Part shown: positions 34,627-43,314 of the stretch, piece by piece
How the letters are laid out: each line of letters starts with the position of its first letter
How positions within the stretch are numbered: the stretch's first letter is position 1
Origin: JALEFZ01 sp039817415
GTDB taxonomy: Bacteria; Bacteroidota; Bacteroidia; J057
Assembly: GCA_039817415.1 (NCBI GenBank)
Contig: JBCBVV010000005.1
Location: forward strand, 176,578-240,577
Direction of reading: 5' to 3'
DNA: 64,000 nucleotides
Made by a program: the position numbers and the translations under genes
The notes under the pieces: model-generated
Seen by the model: only the letters and a program-made list of their open reading frames with translations
Told to the model about the DNA's origin: nothing
Database searches by the model: none

Positions 34627-36630
34627 CTAGTTCGTCATCTGGTCCCAAGCCTCGCCGACAGATTTTACTGGAAGTTTACAGGTATAGCCTTCACATACAT
34701 AAATCGTCAACTCGTCTTGGAATCGATCCTTCAGCAAGGGCAATTGGCTGCTAGCGGCTGCACCTACAACGACCTTGTGGGGAAAATATTTGCCTTCCAG
34801 TTCAATCGCTGCTCCCTGAAAACCATCACCCGTTATGGCCACTTCGTAGTGGGGGGTGAGTTGTTTGTACATCATTTGAGCCCATTTGGCATGCCAGGCG
34901 GGTGTCTCGATAACTTCTTCTCTCATGATCTCCTGCATAGAAAGGCTTTTTTCTCGCCATTCTTTTTTGTCAAGGATCAAGGATAGGTCGTACATCACAT
35001 CAGCCAGGACAGCATTCGAGGAAGGAATCACATCGTCCTGACGCTCAATTTTCCTTCTGACCAAGACGGGATCTTCATCTGAGGTGAAGAAATACAATCC
35101 ACTATCTTGATCGGCGTAATGTGTTTCTACCTGATTGAGCCAACTTTGGGCTTGCTTAAGGTAGGTTTCATCAAAACTCACTTGGTATAGCGCAGTAAAT
35201 GCGTCGATCAGGTTGGCATAATCATCGAGGAAGGCATTGATAGTCGCTTTACCTTGCTTGTAATTACGAAATAACTTCCCTCCATCGCTCATCTTTTCCA
35301 TGATAAAGCGGGCATTCTTCTCTGCCAATTCCAAATATTGAGGCTTTTGGAAGGCACGATAGGCATCGACCAGCCCTTTGAGCATCAGGGCGTTCCAAGA
35401 GGCGAGGATTTTATCGTCAAGCCCAGGTCGGATGCGCTTGCTTCTAGCCTGCAGGAGTTTTTCTCTGCCTTCTGCCATTTTGTTGGAAAATGCAACTGGA
35501 TCAAGGGCCCATTTGCCTGCAAATTCCTCCTCGGTCTCCAAGACAAAGAGAACATTTGTCTCTTCCCAGTTCCCGATAGGATGCACATTGTAGTAATCGG
35601 CAAATTGTTTGTGTTCATCCCCAAGAACTTCCTTGACTTCATCGAAGGTCCATACATAAAACTTCCCTTCCACCCCTTCACTGTCTGCATCCAAAGAGGA
35701 ATAAAACCCTCCTTCAGGAGACATGAGTTCTCTCTCCACAAAATCAATAGTCTGGTAAACTACTCTTGCAAAAAGTGGATTCCCACTCGCTTGGTAGGCT
35801 TCGGAATATAGACTGACCAATTGGCCATTGTCATAGAGCATCTTCTCAAAGTGGGGTACCTTCCAGTAGGCATCCACTGAATATCGCGCAAATCCACCGC
35901 CTAAATGATCATAAATGCCTCCAAAGGCCATCTTTTCCAAGGTAATCATGGCCGCTTCATGCATTTGCTCATCTCCCATGAAGTGGCTCGTTCTCAGGAG
36001 GAAGAGGTTATTTTGTGGAAGGGGGAATTTATTGGCTGACACCTTTCTTCCCCCCCATTTGAAGTCAAATTGCTCCATCCATATAGCCTTCATGTGGTAG
36101 ATATCCTCCATGCTCAATCCACCTCCCATCCCTGGACTTTTGACGACATCCATTTGATTCATCGCAGCCACTAGCTCTTTGGCATATTCTTCTACTCTAG
36201 CTGGCTCATTTTCCCACATGGCAGCAATTTGGGAAAGGGCAGACATCCAGTTTTCCTTGGGATAATAAGTCCCTCCGTAAATAGGCCTTCCATCGGGTAA
36301 AGCAAGGGCATTGAGGGGCCAGCCTCCACGCTGCGTCATCAGCATCACCGCATCCATGTAAATCTTATCGATATCAGGTCTTTCCTCACGATCCACCTTG
36401 ATATTGATGAAGTGTTTGTTCATCAAAGCTGCCACTTCCTCGTCCTCAAAAGATTCATGCTCCATCACATGGCACCAATGGCAGGCAGCATAGCCAATGC
36501 TCACCAAGATCAATTTATTCTCTTCACGGGCACGTGTAAGGGCCTCTTCTCCCCAAGCATACCAGTTTACCGGGTTATTGGCGTGCTGCAATAGATAAGG
36601 TGAACTTTCTTGAGCCAGACGATTGGGCAT
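34627..36630 (-). CDS. YyaL family thioredoxin-domain protein (DUF255, SSP411-like)
   Basis: A 667-residue cytoplasmic protein: an N-terminal thioredoxin-like domain fused to an (alpha/alpha)6-barrel resembling N-acylglucosamine 2-epimerases. The start MPNRLAQESSPYLLQHANNPVNWY is the invariant family N-terminus. The thioredoxin motif is Cys50-His-Trp-Cys53 in YAACHWCHVMEHESF, followed by NIKVDREERPDID and RGGWPLNA. The helical barrel holds GGIYDHLGGGFARYSVD and HFEKMLYDNGQL. The family is widespread, from bacteria to the human SPATA20 protein, but its reaction is not established. It lies between a fatty-acid-hydroxylase-like gene and a beta-barrel gene on the same strand. Confidence 0.92.
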   Translation of the reverse strand: MPNRLAQESSPYLLQHANNPVNWYAWGEEALTRAREENKLILVSIGYAACHWCHVMEHESFEDEEVAALMNKHFINIKVDREERPDIDKIYMDAVMLMTQRGGWPLNALALPDGRPIYGGTYYPKENWMSALSQIAAMWENEPARVEEYAKELVAAMNQMDVVKSPGMGGGLSMEDIYHMKAIWMEQFDFKWGGRKVSANKFPLPQNNLFLLRTSHFMGDEQMHEAAMITLEKMAFGGIYDHLGGGFARYSVDAYWKVPHFEKMLYDNGQLVSLYSEAYQASGNPLFARVVYQTIDFVERELMSPEGGFYSSLDADSEGVEGKFYVWTFDEVKEVLGDEHKQFADYYNVHPIGNWEETNVLFVLETEEEFAGKWALDPVAFSNKMAEGREKLLQARSKRIRPGLDDKILASWNALMLKGLVDAYRAFQKPQYLELAEKNARFIMEKMSDGGKLFRNYKQGKATINAFLDDYANLIDAFTALYQVSFDETYLKQAQSWLNQVETHYADQDSGLYFFTSDEDPVLVRRKIERQDDVIPSSNAVLADVMYDLSLILDKKEWREKSLSMQEIMREEVIETPAWHAKWAQMMYKQLTPHYEVAITGDGFQGAAIELEGKYFPHKVVVGAAASSQLPLLKDRFQDELTIYVCEGYTCKLPVKSVGEAWDQMTN

Positions 36631-36729
36631 GACGATCTGTTTTAGTTGATGTAAGATGATTTAGCGGCAAATAAACCTTTCAATTGGCTAGGAACAAAAG
36701 GACCATACAGTTCATTCCCAGCTTCATGT

Positions 36730-37503
36730 TCAACTCGATTGGGAGTCTTGAGTTTTCTTTTTTCTCAATTGTCTTCCAAAAGCAAAAAAAGCCTCTGGAT
36801 AAGTCTTGTGATTTGTTTTCATCAACTGATCCCAAAAGTTGAAGTAGATGCCATAATTACACTCGAAATACTGATGGTGTTGATGATGGTGAATGGCCGT
36901 ATTAAATAATTGGAATACCCCTTTTTTGTTCGCCCTAAGTTCGAAGCCCAAATGTCCATACACACTCATCAATAGTAGAAAGACTGCAAAAAAGACCAAT
37001 ATGGACTGATGAATGGGGAATAGAATAGCGAGGAAGGGAATGATTCCTATTTGAATGATCGCTTCTACTGGATGGAAAGCAAAGGCCATAAAAGGACTAG
37101 GATTGTGAAAGCGATGATGCCACGCATGAACATGCTGATATACCCATGGGAGATGTAACAAGCGATGAGACCAATAGAAGTAGGCGTCGTGAATCAAAAA
37201 AATAATTCCCAAGGACATGATCTCATATAGATAGAAAGGGGAATCACTTTGGGTATACAACTGGGTAAAATGTGCTCCTTGGAGAAGGTCTAGTATTCCC
37301 CCACAAAGGGCAAAAACCCCAAAAGAGATGGAGGTATACAGTCCAGCTTTCAATTGAATAGAAAAAGGGGCCGTTTTGGGATGGATCTTAAGGTCCTTGA
37401 AGGCGGGCGCCCACCATTTGTAGAATGATAGATAAGGAAGAATAACAGCTCCCAAGGCTACAAGAGGCAAAAGCAAGGTCCAAAACATAGGGGAAGTTCT
37501 CAC
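36730..37503 (-). CDS. Sterol desaturase / fatty acid hydroxylase superfamily protein
   Basis: Membrane di-iron oxygenase-like protein of 257 residues with four or five hydrophobic segments. The histidine clusters that bind the two irons are complete: HDAYFYWSHRLLH at 105-117, HVHAWHHRFHNP at 124-135, HP at 144, and the unusually dense HHHQHH at 205-210. Such enzymes hydroxylate or desaturate lipids (fatty acids, carotenoids, sterols) with oxygen. Substrate here is not readable, and no sterol or carotenoid genes are adjacent. Same-strand spacing of 99 bases to yyaL allows one transcript. Confidence 0.85.
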   Translation of the reverse strand: MRTSPMFWTLLLPLVALGAVILPYLSFYKWWAPAFKDLKIHPKTAPFSIQLKAGLYTSISFGVFALCGGILDLLQGAHFTQLYTQSDSPFYLYEIMSLGIIFLIHDAYFYWSHRLLHLPWVYQHVHAWHHRFHNPSPFMAFAFHPVEAIIQIGIIPFLAILFPIHQSILVFFAVFLLLMSVYGHLGFELRANKKGVFQLFNTAIHHHQHHQYFECNYGIYFNFWDQLMKTNHKTYPEAFFAFGRQLRKKKTQDSQSS

Positions 37504-37746
37504 ATTCCCCTCTTAAATAAAAGTCCTACGCCATTAGAAAAGGGGAATTCGGCTTTATCCGAGGAGATGATATGCAATTTAGCGTTACTCCCCTTTCCCA
37601 TCAGGGGATCGTTTCCGTAAAAGCTTAAGGGTTTTGCTAGGCTTGGACCAGTAATTCATGCCAATAGTTAATTACTTTTTCTATATTAATCACTTCGTAA
37701 AACAGTTATTGAAAGGCTCAATCCTTAACCTTTATTTGAATAAACT

Positions 37747-39264
37747 ATGGATTCATTGGTCCTAATTTTGGGCGCGTCTGTGGTTCTGATTATTTCCTTC
37801 TTCAGCAATATTTTAGCGAAGAGAACCAATATTCCAGCGGTACTGATGCTGATGGTATTGGGTTATGTGTTGCAGCAATTTGCTGGATTTTCACAGGAGT
37901 CTATCAGACCGTATTTAGAGATTTTGGGAACTGTGGGGGTGATTCTGATTGTGTTGGAAGCTTCCCTTGACCTAAAACTTGAAAAGGACAAAACCAGTCT
38001 CATTGTCACCTCAGGTGTGTTGGCGCTGGTCTTACTCTTACTGACCACCGCCATCATTGCGGTGGGGATTTACCTGATTTATGGCTCCAGTTTCATGGAG
38101 TATTTCGCCAATGCAGCTCAACATTTGGCTGACCATGCTGCTGACCATGGAGCAGAACATGGGGCCGATCACGGTGCAGCACATGGTCATGAGGGTGCTC
38201 ACGCTCCTTCAGAGGTAAATGTCAACTCTTCAGCTTGGTATGTTTCCTTTTTATATGCCATCCCATTGGCTGTGATGAGTAGTGCGATTATTATTCCTTC
38301 TGTGGGTGGTTTGATTGATGTGAAGAAGGAACTGCTGATTTTCGAATCTGCCTTTTCAGACATTTTGGGAATTATTTTCTTCTATGCCATGCTGTCCGCA
38401 GATCACGCAGAAGAAGGATCCAACCTGATGGTCAATACTTTTGGGGGGATTATCCTGACACTGGTTCTTTCGGTGGTGGTCAGTTATGCCCTTATCATTC
38501 TATTCCAATACATATCGGGAGGCGCTAAAATGGCTTTGCTTATAGCCATTTTGATGGGTTTCTATGCCGTAGGTAAGTTGTACCACCTCTCCCCCTTGAT
38601 TCTGATTCTTGTATTTGGCCTCTTCCTCAACAATCGAAAGCTCTTCTTCCAGGGCAGACTGGCTGAATTTGTCAAAGAACATGAGTTTGAGGAAATACTG
38701 GAGAAACTGCACCTGATTACGCTAGAAACAGCCTTTGTCGTAAGGACATTTTTCTTTGTGATATTCGGTATGTCTATTGTTCTTTCTCAAATCCTCCACT
38801 GGACCGTTCCTATCATTACACTCATCGTGATGTTGGCTATATATGGTACGCGTTATGGAGGATTGAGAGTAGCCTTGGGAAAGGACATTTATCCAGAGAT
38901 TTTCGTCGCTCCACGTGGTTTGATTACAGTCCTTCTATTCTATGCCATCCCTACGCATTTGGCTCCTGTCAAGGACATGGGAATAGCAGAAGATGGGGTA
39001 ACACACCTTACCCAACCGATTTTCGAGCCAGGTATCCTTTTGTTAACGATTCTGCTATCCAGCTTGATCATGACTTACGGTTTGATACGCGACGCAAGAG
39101 AAAACGAAGGGAAACCACAGGTTATTCCACCGGATGGTGGAGGAGGTTCCGAAGGTTCTACAGATGGTCCTGCTTCTAATCAAGCGGATGGAGGAGATTC
39201 TCCTCAACCTCCTGCAGTGCCTCCTGTGACATCATTTCCCCCTCCTGGACAGGAAATTGATTAA
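37747..39264 (+). CDS. Cation:proton antiporter with histidine-periodic loop
   Basis: CPA-type Na+/H+ antiporter of 505 residues in the inner membrane. The N-terminal helices include NIPAVLMLMVLGYVLQQF and VGVILIVLEASLDL, the family's unwound-helix region; further helices carry FAVVRTFFF-like and APRGLITVLLFY segments. A cytoplasmic or periplasmic loop (126-152) repeats the tetrad D/E-H-G/A-A so that His falls at 126, 130, 134, 138, 142 and 146, plus 148 and 152. The C-terminal 45 residues are Pro/Gly/Ser-rich and likely disordered. The His loop might sense pH or bind metal (inference). Ion selectivity is unknown. A strong hairpin follows the gene. Confidence 0.85.
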   Translation: MDSLVLILGASVVLIISFFSNILAKRTNIPAVLMLMVLGYVLQQFAGFSQESIRPYLEILGTVGVILIVLEASLDLKLEKDKTSLIVTSGVLALVLLLLTTAIIAVGIYLIYGSSFMEYFANAAQHLADHAADHGAEHGADHGAAHGHEGAHAPSEVNVNSSAWYVSFLYAIPLAVMSSAIIIPSVGGLIDVKKELLIFESAFSDILGIIFFYAMLSADHAEEGSNLMVNTFGGIILTLVLSVVVSYALIILFQYISGGAKMALLIAILMGFYAVGKLYHLSPLILILVFGLFLNNRKLFFQGRLAEFVKEHEFEEILEKLHLITLETAFVVRTFFFVIFGMSIVLSQILHWTVPIITLIVMLAIYGTRYGGLRVALGKDIYPEIFVAPRGLITVLLFYAIPTHLAPVKDMGIAEDGVTHLTQPIFEPGILLLTILLSSLIMTYGLIRDARENEGKPQVIPPDGGGGSEGSTDGPASNQADGGDSPQPPAVPPVTSFPPPGQEID

Positions 39265-39290
39265 CTCCCACTCAGAAGAACGCATATATC

Positions 39291-39335
39291 GAATACTCTC
39301 CCTATCTTTGGATAAGGAGAGTATTCATCCTTTTT
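39291..39335 (+). terminator. Terminator between antiporter and HAD phosphatase
   Basis: Eleven-base arms GAATACTCTCC / GGAGAGTATTC with inner TATC/GATA pairs, then a T-tract after four bases. It ends about seven bases before the next ATG, so it may also act as a leader structure of the HAD gene. Confidence 0.78.
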
Positions 39336-39341
39336 AGCCCT

Positions 39342-39968
39342 ATGATTCCACAAAAAAACAAGGTAAAAAACCTCTTAATAGATCTTGGAGGGGTGTTGTA
39401 CCAAATCCGCATTCAGGAAACCTTGGATGCCTATAAGGCACTTATTCCCTCCCATGACCATCATCCCAATGATGGGACCCTATTTAAGCATCCTCTTTTC
39501 AAACAGCTTGATCAAGGCAAAATTGAAATTGATGACTTAGCAGAAGGCCTGATTGAGGAATGGAATTTGGACGTAGAAAAGGAAGAGGTCAAAAAGATAT
39601 GGCTAGAATTGCTAGTTGGCCTTTATCCTAACAGAACAGCAAGCATACAAGAACTCAGCAAAACTTATAACATAGCCCTGCTATCCAATACCAGTAAATA
39701 CCACTTCGAGCATTACCGACATGAGTGCGGTCCTATGTTTGAAGCCATGGACCATCTGTTTTTCTCCTTTGACATAGGCTTGACCAAACCCGATCCCATG
39801 ATTTATCAAATGGCTTTGGAAAAGATGGGGTGGGAAGCATCAGAAACTATGTTTCTCGATGACTCTCAGACAAATGTACAAGCTGCCAAGGCCTTAGGAA
39901 TACAAACAGTTTGGATAGAAAAACCCGAAGTATTTGAAGAAATTGCCCATACATTGATTCACCCTTGA
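39342..39968 (+). CDS. HAD superfamily hydrolase (subfamily IA)
   Basis: Cytoplasmic phosphatase of 208 residues. Motif I is LLIDLGGVLY with the nucleophile Asp14; the second Asp of DxD is replaced by Gly, which is common in YihX-type members. Motif II is ALLSNTSKYH, motif III the Lys in GLTKPDPMIY, and motif IV the Asp pair in MFLDDSQTNVQAAKALG. A helical cap inserts after motif I. YihX acts on alpha-D-glucose 1-phosphate, so a sugar-phosphate substrate is plausible but not shown. Its TGA overlaps the ATG of the following TPR gene by one base, indicating translational coupling. Confidence 0.85.
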   Translation: MIPQKNKVKNLLIDLGGVLYQIRIQETLDAYKALIPSHDHHPNDGTLFKHPLFKQLDQGKIEIDDLAEGLIEEWNLDVEKEEVKKIWLELLVGLYPNRTASIQELSKTYNIALLSNTSKYHFEHYRHECGPMFEAMDHLFFSFDIGLTKPDPMIYQMALEKMGWEASETMFLDDSQTNVQAAKALGIQTVWIEKPEVFEEIAHTLIHP

Positions 39969-41134
39969 TGAGAAACATCCATTACACTCCTTTCCTGCTC
40001 TTTTTTATTTGTCTCTCTCATCTTTTACCTGCACAATCTGTTTCCCCCGATCTTACGGAGGGAATGGAACTCTATAAAGCCCAAAAATATTACAAGGCAG
40101 CCCACCATTTCGCTCACCTGATTCAACAGCAAGAACTCAAAGAGGTAGAATTAGTGAGAGCCCATTTTTTTCTTGGGCAATCCTACTTAAGCTATGTAAG
40201 AGAAAGGGCAAATTTCAGACATAAATTACCCCTCGCCGTTTCTAAAGCCTATACGCATACCCAGACAGCTGTTGTGTTGGGGAAAAATAGTCGATACCAA
40301 GAGGCGGGTGAAGCAGGTCTCGTTTATCTTCAACCTTACCTTTACAATGAAGGCGTTTTTCATTACAACAAGAATAATTTTGATGATGCCTCTTATTACT
40401 TCGAAAAGGCGCTCCTCATTGACCCATCTGACTTTCAATCCATGATGGGACAGAGTTTTGCGAGTTTAGCCAAAGGAGATACCAGCGAGGCAGTTGCTTA
40501 TTTTGAGGCCATGGGAGATCAGCCTGTTATGAACATTGACATGCTTTCTCCTGAGATGGAAAAGGCCTATGACATCCTGTCAAACTACAGCAAGAATCAA
40601 GCGGGAATGCTAAGTTCAGAAAATCCCTACACAAACAGCAGATTGGCCTTCCCAACTGCTATCACACTAGAGGAAAAAGAGATCGCTGTCTACCAAGAAG
40701 AAAACTTAAGCCTACAAAAAAGCATCTCATTGTTTGAAGAGGTCCTCTCAAAGTATCCAGAGGATACCCAATCAGCCTTAGCATATGCAACCTTACTCAA
40801 TTCTATTGGAAAAGGGGATACTGCTATGCATTTATACGCACAGGTACTTGGTCGCGACCCTCTCAACAAGGAAGCTCATAAGCAAATAGCTGTTTTTCAC
40901 CTCAACAAAGCAGTTGAGCTTAAGGAAAATCCTTCCGAAACAGGGGCTTCCTCCTCTGATGCTATGGAGGAGTTGAAACTCGCCTATCCACACTTTCAAC
41001 AGCTCCATCAAATGGATCCAAACGATCAGTTATGGCTCAAAAAACTCCTTACTATCAGTCGGATGCTGCATTTAGAGGAAGCCGAAATGTATCAGGAGAA
41101 ATGGGATAGCTTGCTTGCAGGAGAGAAAAAGTAG
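39968..41134 (+). CDS. Exported tetratricopeptide-repeat protein
   Basis: A 388-residue secreted protein. The start overlaps the upstream stop by one base (TGATG); an in-frame TTG one codon earlier is less likely. The signal peptide is MRNIHYTPFLLFFICLSHLLPAQS. Repeats are visible as helical pairs: LTEGMELYKAQKYYKAAHHFAHLI; EGVFHYNKNNFDDASYYFEKALLIDPSDFQSMMGQ; ALAYATLLNSIGKGDTAMHLYAQVLGRDPLNKEAHKQIAVF. Such proteins act as scaffolds for protein contacts in the periplasm. No partner is evident apart from the HAD gene, and the link is coupling only. Confidence 0.75.
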   Translation: MRNIHYTPFLLFFICLSHLLPAQSVSPDLTEGMELYKAQKYYKAAHHFAHLIQQQELKEVELVRAHFFLGQSYLSYVRERANFRHKLPLAVSKAYTHTQTAVVLGKNSRYQEAGEAGLVYLQPYLYNEGVFHYNKNNFDDASYYFEKALLIDPSDFQSMMGQSFASLAKGDTSEAVAYFEAMGDQPVMNIDMLSPEMEKAYDILSNYSKNQAGMLSSENPYTNSRLAFPTAITLEEKEIAVYQEENLSLQKSISLFEEVLSKYPEDTQSALAYATLLNSIGKGDTAMHLYAQVLGRDPLNKEAHKQIAVFHLNKAVELKENPSETGASSSDAMEELKLAYPHFQQLHQMDPNDQLWLKKLLTISRMLHLEEAEMYQEKWDSLLAGEKK

Positions 41135-41218
41135 GGTAAGGGTAGCTTTTCACGCGATATTTTATTGGAAAATTTGTAACTCGTAAAACAAATTAAATAA
41201 ATTACATAGGTAAATTTG

Positions 41219-41226
41219 TATCTTTG
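41219..41226 (+). promoter_or_regulatory. Candidate -7 elements upstream of the small ORF / SulP unit
   Basis: TATCTTTG matches TAnnTTTG exactly, and an overlapping-register TAAATTTG lies just before it at 41211-41218. They sit about 27-42 bases before the possible TTG start. No clear -33 TTG is at the usual spacing. Confidence 0.4.
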
Positions 41227-41252
41227 ATAGCTTCTTTACCAAAATGTAACCC

Positions 41253-41534
41253 TTGAGTAGACTCATCCCCATTTTCATGATTTTGTTATTTGCACTGGAT
41301 TATGTGCAGGATCTTCGCTTGGGCGGTGAGGTCTCTGTATATGAAATGGTGGATGAAACCAAGAAGCGTGAAAAGTCGGAAGGATGGGAAGATGACCAAT
41401 TAGAGGATGAATATGTGTATGAAAACATGTTGGCATCCATCATGGTAAATATCCGTTATTCAACCTATGCCAACAGCATCAAATTGGTCTGTTTTTTCAT
41501 CCCTGAAGTGAGTACCCCTCCACCCCGTTCGTAG
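41253..41534 (+). CDS. Small hypothetical membrane-anchored or exported protein upstream of SulP
   Basis: A frame of 93 codons from a TTG start (MSRLIPIFMILLFALDYVQDLRLGG); an in-frame ATG at 41277 (MILLFALDYVQDL) would give 85. The N-terminus is hydrophobic and could be a signal anchor. The middle is highly charged (VDETKKREKSEGWEDDQLEDEY) and the tail Pro-rich. It follows the promoter-like elements and precedes the SulP gene by 83 bases, so it may be its leader-encoded companion. No family recognised; start uncertain. Confidence 0.5.
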   Translation: MSRLIPIFMILLFALDYVQDLRLGGEVSVYEMVDETKKREKSEGWEDDQLEDEYVYENMLASIMVNIRYSTYANSIKLVCFFIPEVSTPPPRS

Positions 41535-41617
41535 CCCTTACGAATAATTATCATATCCCACTAGGTACTCATTTTCCAATTTTCACTGGACAAATGTCCA
41601 TTTTCCCATAAAAAACC

Positions 41618-43249
41618 ATGTCCGATCAGAATAAATTTCATCCACTAAAAAATTTGCAGTTCGACTTACCGGCTGCTCTAGTAGTTTTCTTAGTAGCTGT
41701 CCCCCTTTGTTTGGGTATTGCGAAAGGATCTGAGGTTCCACCTGAACATTTACTTTCCGGCTTAATTGCTGGGATGATTGGTGGAATTATTGTAGGCTTC
41801 TTGAGCGGGTCCCCCTTGGGGGTGAGTGGTCCAGCTGCAGGACTTATCCCCATCGTTGCTGGAGTAATATCCTCTCATTCATTCGAAGGGCTCCTTGTAG
41901 CTGTTTTTCTTGCAGGTATTATCCAAATTGCTTTTGGCGCATTACGCCTTGGAATCATTGGCTACTATTTTCCAAACTCGGTCATAAGAGGAATGCTAGC
42001 AGGTATCGGTTTGACCATTATTTTAAAGGTACTTCCTGATATTTTTGGACTAGGCAAAGACTTCTTTAAGAAATTTTCATGGGCTCCCGAAGAGGGCCAG
42101 TTGCACATTTCTGAGCTTGGAAGCCAGTTCATGGAGAACATGAACTATTCGGTTTTAATTATTTCGGCCATTTCCATCCTTCTTCTCATCATTTGGGAAC
42201 AAAAGTTCATGAAGGAAATTCGACTTTTTCAAATTTTACAGGGTTCGCTGATTGTTGTCATAGTCGGAATTGTCCTGAAGATTATGTTTGAAGGTATGGA
42301 TGGCATTGCTCCTCTAACACAAGAACAGGTAGTAAATATTGGGGATATTTCAGGATTTTCCAGCTTCATAGCCTTATTCACATTTCCATTCTCAGAGGGG
42401 TTTGATTTTCTATTAGATCCATCCATTTACATGGCTGCTGTTACGATTGCTCTTGTCGCCTCACTAGAGACGTTACTTTGCGTGGAAGCCACTGATAAGC
42501 TTGATCCATTTAAGCGGATCACACCAACCAATCAAGAATTATATGCACAAGGGACTGGAAATGTTGTATCTGGATTAATTGGAGGCCTTCCCATTACTCA
42601 GGTAATCGTAAGGTCCTCGGCAAACATTCAGTCAGGTGGTAGAACCAAAGCTGCGGCCATTATCCATGGTTTCTTTCTTGTCCTGGCTGTCTTGTTATTT
42701 AGCTGGCTGATCAATCTTATTCCTATGGCCAGCTTATCAGCAATTCTACTGATCGTAGGTTTCAAATTGGCAAAGCCATCAAATTTCAAAGCGATGTTTG
42801 ATAAGGGGTGGGACAATTTTATTCCATTTATCATCACAATCATTGTCATTTTGGCTGAGGACTTGTTAATAGGAATTACAGTTGGCTTGGTCATAGCCTT
42901 CTTATTCATTCTTTATAACAACTTCCGTCTTCCTTATTTTGTCGACAAAGACGGAAATCCAGATAACAATACTATTCGTTTGGAATTGTCTCAAGACGTT
43001 ACCTTCCTCCATAAGGCCAATATGTTAAAGGCTCTTCAAAATATTCCTGAGGATAGTAAATTGATCATTGATGGAACTAAATCTATTAACATTGATCAGG
43101 ACATCAAGGATATCATTGAGGATTTTAAAGTGACGGCCAAGAATAAAAATATAGTCCTTGAATTAATTGGATTCCACAATGTGGATGTAAAAAACCAAGT
43201 AGTCGAACTCGAAAAAACCATTGAAGAGAAGTTTGGTGCTAAGGCTTAA
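41618..43249 (+). CDS. SulP (SLC26) family inorganic anion transporter
   Basis: Inner-membrane anion transporter of 543 residues with 12-14 helices. The N-terminal signature DLPAALVVFLVAVPLCLGIA is followed by SGLIAGMIGGIIVGFLSGSPLGVSGPAAGL, a strongly conserved SulP block. Mid-protein motifs include VASLETLLCVEATDKLDP and NQELYAQGTGNVVSGLIGGLPIT. The cytoplasmic C-terminus (about 440-543) resembles a STAS domain (RLELSQDVTFLHKANMLKALQNIPEDSKLIIDGTK). Members carry sulfate, bicarbonate, or C4-dicarboxylate; many Bacteroidota copies are near a carbonic anhydrase, but none is seen here. Substrate unresolved. Confidence 0.92.
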   Translation: MSDQNKFHPLKNLQFDLPAALVVFLVAVPLCLGIAKGSEVPPEHLLSGLIAGMIGGIIVGFLSGSPLGVSGPAAGLIPIVAGVISSHSFEGLLVAVFLAGIIQIAFGALRLGIIGYYFPNSVIRGMLAGIGLTIILKVLPDIFGLGKDFFKKFSWAPEEGQLHISELGSQFMENMNYSVLIISAISILLLIIWEQKFMKEIRLFQILQGSLIVVIVGIVLKIMFEGMDGIAPLTQEQVVNIGDISGFSSFIALFTFPFSEGFDFLLDPSIYMAAVTIALVASLETLLCVEATDKLDPFKRITPTNQELYAQGTGNVVSGLIGGLPITQVIVRSSANIQSGGRTKAAAIIHGFFLVLAVLLFSWLINLIPMASLSAILLIVGFKLAKPSNFKAMFDKGWDNFIPFIITIIVILAEDLLIGITVGLVIAFLFILYNNFRLPYFVDKDGNPDNNTIRLELSQDVTFLHKANMLKALQNIPEDSKLIIDGTKSINIDQDIKDIIEDFKVTAKNKNIVLELIGFHNVDVKNQVVELEKTIEEKFGAKA

Positions 43250-43267
43250 ACTAGCTCGATGAACAAT

Positions 43268-43298
43268 AAAAAAGGCGCAGTAACCTGCGCCTTTTTTT
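43268..43298. terminator. Bidirectional terminator between SulP and DUF937 genes
   Basis: Thirteen-base arms with a GGCGCAG / CTGCGCC core and A/T tails, and a four-base loop. T-tracts follow on both strands, suiting the convergent genes. Confidence 0.9.
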
Positions 43299-43314
43299 AT
43301 CTATTTACTGTCGA

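Noticed and set aside
38100..38200. Tandem short repeats in the antiporter gene as a possible repeat array.
   Set aside because: They are in-frame codons for the D/E-H-G/A-A tetrad, so this is protein repeat, not a CRISPR or satellite.
39303..39310. TATCTTTG as a promoter -7 element for the HAD gene.
   Set aside because: The bases lie in the inner stem and loop of a strong terminator hairpin, and no -33 TTG is at the right distance, so I did not call a promoter.
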